Of a stretch of 64,000 nucleotides of DNA, positions 60,307 to 64,000 are shown one piece after another. The DNA comes from a bacterium. Its GTDB lineage: Bacteria; Elusimicrobiota; Elusimicrobia; UBA1565; UBA9628. The notes beneath the pieces were generated by a model that was not told the DNA's origin, did not search any database, and was given only the letters and a program-made list of their open reading frames with translations. The DNA lies in NCBI GenBank assembly GCA_021782205.1, contig JAJXVH010000004.1, forward strand, positions 1-64,000, read 5' to 3'. Positions within the stretch are counted from its first letter, which is position 1. Every line of letters starts with the position of its first letter. The position numbers and the translations under genes are program-made.

Positions 60307-62091
60307 ATGAAGCTGGTCATCGTCGAGTCGCCCAACAAGGTCGGCAAGATCAAGGGATTTCTGGGTCCCGACCACCGCGTGGCCGCGTCGTTCGGCCACG
60401 TGCGCGACCTGCCGTCGACCGGGGATCTAGCGGTGAAATTCGAGGGCGGCAAGATCATTCCCGCCTACGTGCCCATCGAGCGCTCGGCGCGGCACATCAA
60501 GGAATTGCGCGAGCTGGCCCAGAAGGCCGACGAGGTCCTGCTGGCCACCGATCCGGACCGCGAGGGGGAGGCGATCGCCTGGCACGTCAGCCGCCTGCTG
60601 GGCGAGCGCAAATACTCCCGCGTGGTGTTCCGCTCCATCACCAAAGCCGAGGTGCAGAAGGCGATGGCGAGCGCGCGCCCGCTTGACCAGAATCTGGTCG
60701 ACGCCCAACAGGCGCGGCGCGTCCTGGACCGCGTGGTGGGCTGGGTGGTCAGTCCGACCTTGCGCCAGGTCTCCAAGGACGCGCGTTCCGCGGGCCGCGT
60801 GCAGTCGGTGGCCGTGCGGCTGGTGGCCGAGCGCGAGAAGGAGATCGGCAAGCACAGCGTCGTGGACTATTTCATTCTCTCCGCGAAGCTGGAAAAGCAC
60901 GGCGCGCCGCCTCCGTTTTCAGCGAAGCTGATCACCTGGAAAAATCATCCGCTGGGCCAGCGCCTGCGCGACCCCGCCTTGGCGGAGAAGACCGTCGCTT
61001 GGGCAAAGACCGTGCCGTGGCAGGTCCTGTCCTGCGACCGGCGCGACTCCGCGCGCCACGCGCCGCCGCCGTTCACCACCGCGACGGTCCAGCAGGCGGC
61101 GTCCGTGAAATTGGGGCTCAATCCCGACGCGACGATGAAGCTCCTGCAAAGCCTCTTTGAAGACGGGCGGATCACCTATCACCGCACGGACTCCGTGGCG
61201 CTCTCCCCCGAGGCGCTGGCCGACGCGCGCCAAGTCATCCAGAAGGAATTCCCGCCGGAATACCTTCCCAAGGCGCCCGTCATCCACGCCACCAAGTCCG
61301 CCAACGCCCAGGAAGCGCACGAGGCCATCCGTCCCACGCATCCGCAATCCGGCGCCGACGCGCTGAGCGGCGAGGGCGGCCGGCTGTATCGCCTGATCTG
61401 GCAGCGCTTCATCTCCTGCCAGATGGCGGCGGGCCGCGACCAGATCACCACCATCGACGTGGCCTGCGCGCCGGGGGCGTGGAAGGACGAAAAGGAAGGA
61501 CCGGTGCCCATGGGGATCTTCCAGGCCAAAGGCAAGGTCGTGCTGTTCGACGGCTGGCGCCGTCTGGCGGGCGGCGACGCCACCGAGGAAGCCAGAAAAA
61601 AGAGCGACAAGGACGCCGAGGGCGACGACGATGCGGACGCCGAATTGCCGCTGCTTGAGCCGGGAGACGCGCTGACCTTGCTGGACATCGCCGCGCTCAA
61701 GCGCGCCACCAAGCCGCCGCCGCGCTACACCCAGGCGTCCTTGATCAAGAAGCTGGAGGCCGAGGGCATCGGGCGGCCGTCCACGTATGCCGCGATCATG
61801 CGCGTCATTCTAGAGCGCGGCTACGTCAAGGAGGACAAGCGCAAGCTTGCCGCCACCGCGCTGGGCCTGTCCGCCGTCGATTTCCTGATCCGGCACTACT
61901 CCGGCAACTTCATCGATCTGGACTACACCGCCCGCCTGGAGAGCGACCTGGACAGGATCGCGCGCGGCGAGGCATCGTGGGAAAAAATCGTCACGGACGC
62001 GAGCTTCGCCGTCATTCAATTGGCCCGCGGCGCGGGGCTGTGGTACGATCCGCTGGCGCCGCGTCCGCCGCGGCCGGCGAAGCCGGGTTAA
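60307..62091 (+). CDS. topA: DNA topoisomerase IA, short form without C-terminal zinc fingers
   Basis: LVIVESPNKVGKIKGFLG; ATDPDREGEAIAWHV; DGRITYHRTDSVALS; HEAIRPT. Confidence 0.9.
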   Translation: MKLVIVESPNKVGKIKGFLGPDHRVAASFGHVRDLPSTGDLAVKFEGGKIIPAYVPIERSARHIKELRELAQKADEVLLATDPDREGEAIAWHVSRLLGERKYSRVVFRSITKAEVQKAMASARPLDQNLVDAQQARRVLDRVVGWVVSPTLRQVSKDARSAGRVQSVAVRLVAEREKEIGKHSVVDYFILSAKLEKHGAPPPFSAKLITWKNHPLGQRLRDPALAEKTVAWAKTVPWQVLSCDRRDSARHAPPPFTTATVQQAASVKLGLNPDATMKLLQSLFEDGRITYHRTDSVALSPEALADARQVIQKEFPPEYLPKAPVIHATKSANAQEAHEAIRPTHPQSGADALSGEGGRLYRLIWQRFISCQMAAGRDQITTIDVACAPGAWKDEKEGPVPMGIFQAKGKVVLFDGWRRLAGGDATEEARKKSDKDAEGDDDADAELPLLEPGDALTLLDIAALKRATKPPPRYTQASLIKKLEAEGIGRPSTYAAIMRVILERGYVKEDKRKLAATALGLSAVDFLIRHYSGNFIDLDYTARLESDLDRIARGEASWEKIVTDASFAVIQLARGAGLWYDPLAPRPPRPAKPG

Positions 62092-63050
62092 AAGGAGTAA
62101 GTCAGCGACAGGTAGTTCGACATGCCCAGCACGCCCAGCGGGGCGAAGGCGTAGTCGAAGCCGATGCTGCTGAATTTCGCGCCCAGGCCCAGGCTGAGGC
62201 CGTCGAAGGAGCCCGCCTGGCCGATGGAGCGCGAGTTGAAGCCCGCGCGCATGGCGAACGTGCCGCCGTCGAAATCCACGCGGTATTCGGTGCCCAGCGC
62301 GGCGTAGGGCTGATTATTGACGGGCTCGTTGACGTCCAAGGCCAGCAGCCAGGAGTCGGTCAAGTCGACGGCCGTGCCCAAGCGCAGGTTCTGCGGCAGA
62401 GGGTCGGAGGCGGCCTGGAACTTGAGCTGGCCGCCCAGGTTCTGCGCGCCGTAGGACAGGCGCACGTCGCGGTCGAAGAGCTGGAACGGCGCGCTGACGA
62501 AGCCCAGGTCGAGGGCGAACGTGTCGGCGGTTTTCGTGATGGTGGACTGGACGTATTTGACGCTGGCGCCGAAGCTGGCGCCGTCGAAGATGCCCAGGTC
62601 CTCGTTGTGCACCATGTAGCCGTAGCCGAAGGTGGCGGCCAGGTCGTTGGGGTGGAAGGTGCTGCCGGTGGACGCGCCGGTGGCGTCGGTCTGGTCGATG
62701 CCGGGCTGGGTCAGGTATTGGATGGCTCCGCCCACGCCGCCCCACTTGCCGATGGACTGGCCGTAGCCTAGATACTCGTAGTTGATGCCCGCGGGCAAGG
62801 TCTCGGCCATGAAGGAGGCGGAGCGGCCGTGGACGCGCGCCAAGCCCGCGGGGTTCCAGTAGATCGAGTCGGCGTCGTCGACGACCGCGCCGTAGGCGCC
62901 GCCCATGCCCTCGGCGCGCGCTCCCGCGCCCAGCTCCAGGAATTGCGCGCCCGTGGTGCCCACGTCGAGCGTCTGGAAGCCCGCGCGGGCGGGTGCGACC
63001 GCCAGCAGCAGGGCCGCCGCGGCGGCCGTCAGGGACTTCGCGCGCCTCAT
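62088..63050 (-). CDS. PorV/PorQ-family outer-membrane protein
   Basis: GTTGAQFLELGAGARAEGMGGAYGAVVDDADSIYWNPAGLARV; C-term LGMSNYLSLTYSF. Confidence 0.88.
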   Translation of the reverse strand: MRRAKSLTAAAAALLLAVAPARAGFQTLDVGTTGAQFLELGAGARAEGMGGAYGAVVDDADSIYWNPAGLARVHGRSASFMAETLPAGINYEYLGYGQSIGKWGGVGGAIQYLTQPGIDQTDATGASTGSTFHPNDLAATFGYGYMVHNEDLGIFDGASFGASVKYVQSTITKTADTFALDLGFVSAPFQLFDRDVRLSYGAQNLGGQLKFQAASDPLPQNLRLGTAVDLTDSWLLALDVNEPVNNQPYAALGTEYRVDFDGGTFAMRAGFNSRSIGQAGSFDGLSLGLGAKFSSIGFDYAFAPLGVLGMSNYLSLTYSF

Positions 63051-63054
63051 CGGT

Positions 63055-64000
63055 TCATCGCTCGACGGCCACGCGCATGAGTTTCTTGATGCCGGCGCCC
63101 TGGATCACGGCCAGGTAGACGCCGCTGGCCACGTAGCTGCCCGCGGCGTTGCGTCCGTCCCAGCCCGCGTTGCCGGAACCGTCGGCGGCGATGTCGGCGA
63201 CCTTCTCGCCGATGTAGGTGAAGATGCGCACGCGCGTGCCCGGCGGCAGGTTGCGGAAAGTCATCAGTTGGCCGGGATTGACGACGGGACGCAGGGGGTT
63301 GGGTCCCACGGTGATGCCGGAGATGCCCGCCGGCGGTGCCGCGCCGAAGACCTGGTAATAGCCCAAGGTCTGCGCGACGACGACCAAGGTGTTGTTGGGC
63401 CCGCGCGAGGACGCCAGCGGCGTCCAGCCGTGCGCGGGATCATCGTAGTCGATCGTCAGGGAGGCGGGATCGACGCTGCCGATCTGCGCGGGCAGATAGG
63501 ACGCCGACACGGTCAGCGAGGCGGTGGGGTAGACGACCGCGCCGTTGGCGGGGTTGACCGCGGTGACCTGGAACAAGATCGGTTGGCCGCCGCTGCCGGG
63601 AATGGACACGGCGTCGGCGGGCATGCCGGGCGGCGGGGTGATCTGAGACTCGACGGCGGAGGAGACGAGGATGTTCACGTTCGATGAGAACGTTCCCGAG
63701 GCGAAGCTTACGCCGATCACCGACGCGGGCAGGACGAAGGTCAGCGCGCCCTGGGCTTCGGCGGGCACGGTGACGATGCTGATAGGAAACGAGGTCGAGG
63801 GGACGACGTTGTAGAGGGTCTTGTCGAAGTCCGAGAGGATTCCGGCGGCGTTGACCGCCTGGACCGTGAAGTAGAGGGTCGCGCCGCCGGAGAGGTTCGG
63901 CAGTATTGCCGTCGTCGCCTGCGTGGAGACGGTGATCGTGGAGGTCAGATGGGTCCACCACTCGATGTTGTAGGTCGTGCCCGGCGGATTGTTGTTGGCG
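63055..64000 (-). CDS. C-terminal part of a large secreted protein with FlgD-like/sorting C-terminus (continues past window)
   Basis: NPLRPVVNPGQLMTFRNLPPGTRVRIFTYIGEKVADIAADGSGNAGWDGRNAAGSYVASGVYLAVIQ; frame stays open to the right edge. Confidence 0.8.
   Translation of the reverse strand, partial: ANNNPPGTTYNIEWWTHLTSTITVSTQATTAILPNLSGGATLYFTVQAVNAAGILSDFDKTLYNVVPSTSFPISIVTVPAEAQGALTFVLPASVIGVSFASGTFSSNVNILVSSAVESQITPPPGMPADAVSIPGSGGQPILFQVTAVNPANGAVVYPTASLTVSASYLPAQIGSVDPASLTIDYDDPAHGWTPLASSRGPNNTLVVVAQTLGYYQVFGAAPPAGISGITVGPNPLRPVVNPGQLMTFRNLPPGTRVRIFTYIGEKVADIAADGSGNAGWDGRNAAGSYVASGVYLAVIQGAGIKKLMRVAVER

Overview
High-GC bacterial chromosomal window, densely coded. The lineage is uncertain; an Elusimicrobiota-like or Bacteroidetes-related flavour is inferred only from gene content. 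Supported content includes ahcY, tRNA-Gln, tRNA-Asp, a P-type ATPase, an S1-domain protein, and an AKR/ADH/AraC cluster. It also includes SNF2 helicase plus SWIM protein, MarR/MFS/isochorismatase, a trypsin-like protease, a cold-shock protein, an AmgK-RapZ-like fusion next to a MurU-like nucleotidyltransferase, M13 peptidase, glgC, a hybrid sensor kinase, a TPL/tryptophanase-family enzyme, a short topoisomerase IA and a PorV-like protein.

The strongest lead is a translationally coupled arginine operon on the minus strand: argR-argG-[unknown BioD/DUF1611-like P-loop protein]-argC-argD-argF'-argB-argE-argH. Its carbamoyltransferase is of the N-acyl-ornithine type. The P-loop protein has no recognised place in arginine synthesis. 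No N-acetylglutamate synthase is visible in the operon, and a 34-bp palindromic ARG-box-like operator overlaps the argR start.

Other leads: a recurrent promoter geometry (-10 box about 6 nt before ATG/GTG) pointing to many leaderless mRNAs; a 208-bp internally deleted IS remnant with inverted ends; a DCC-lipase-maturation-factor fusion; a frameshifted peroxiredoxin-like pseudogene; and several palindromic operator candidates. All assignments are from reading the sequence; no searches were run.
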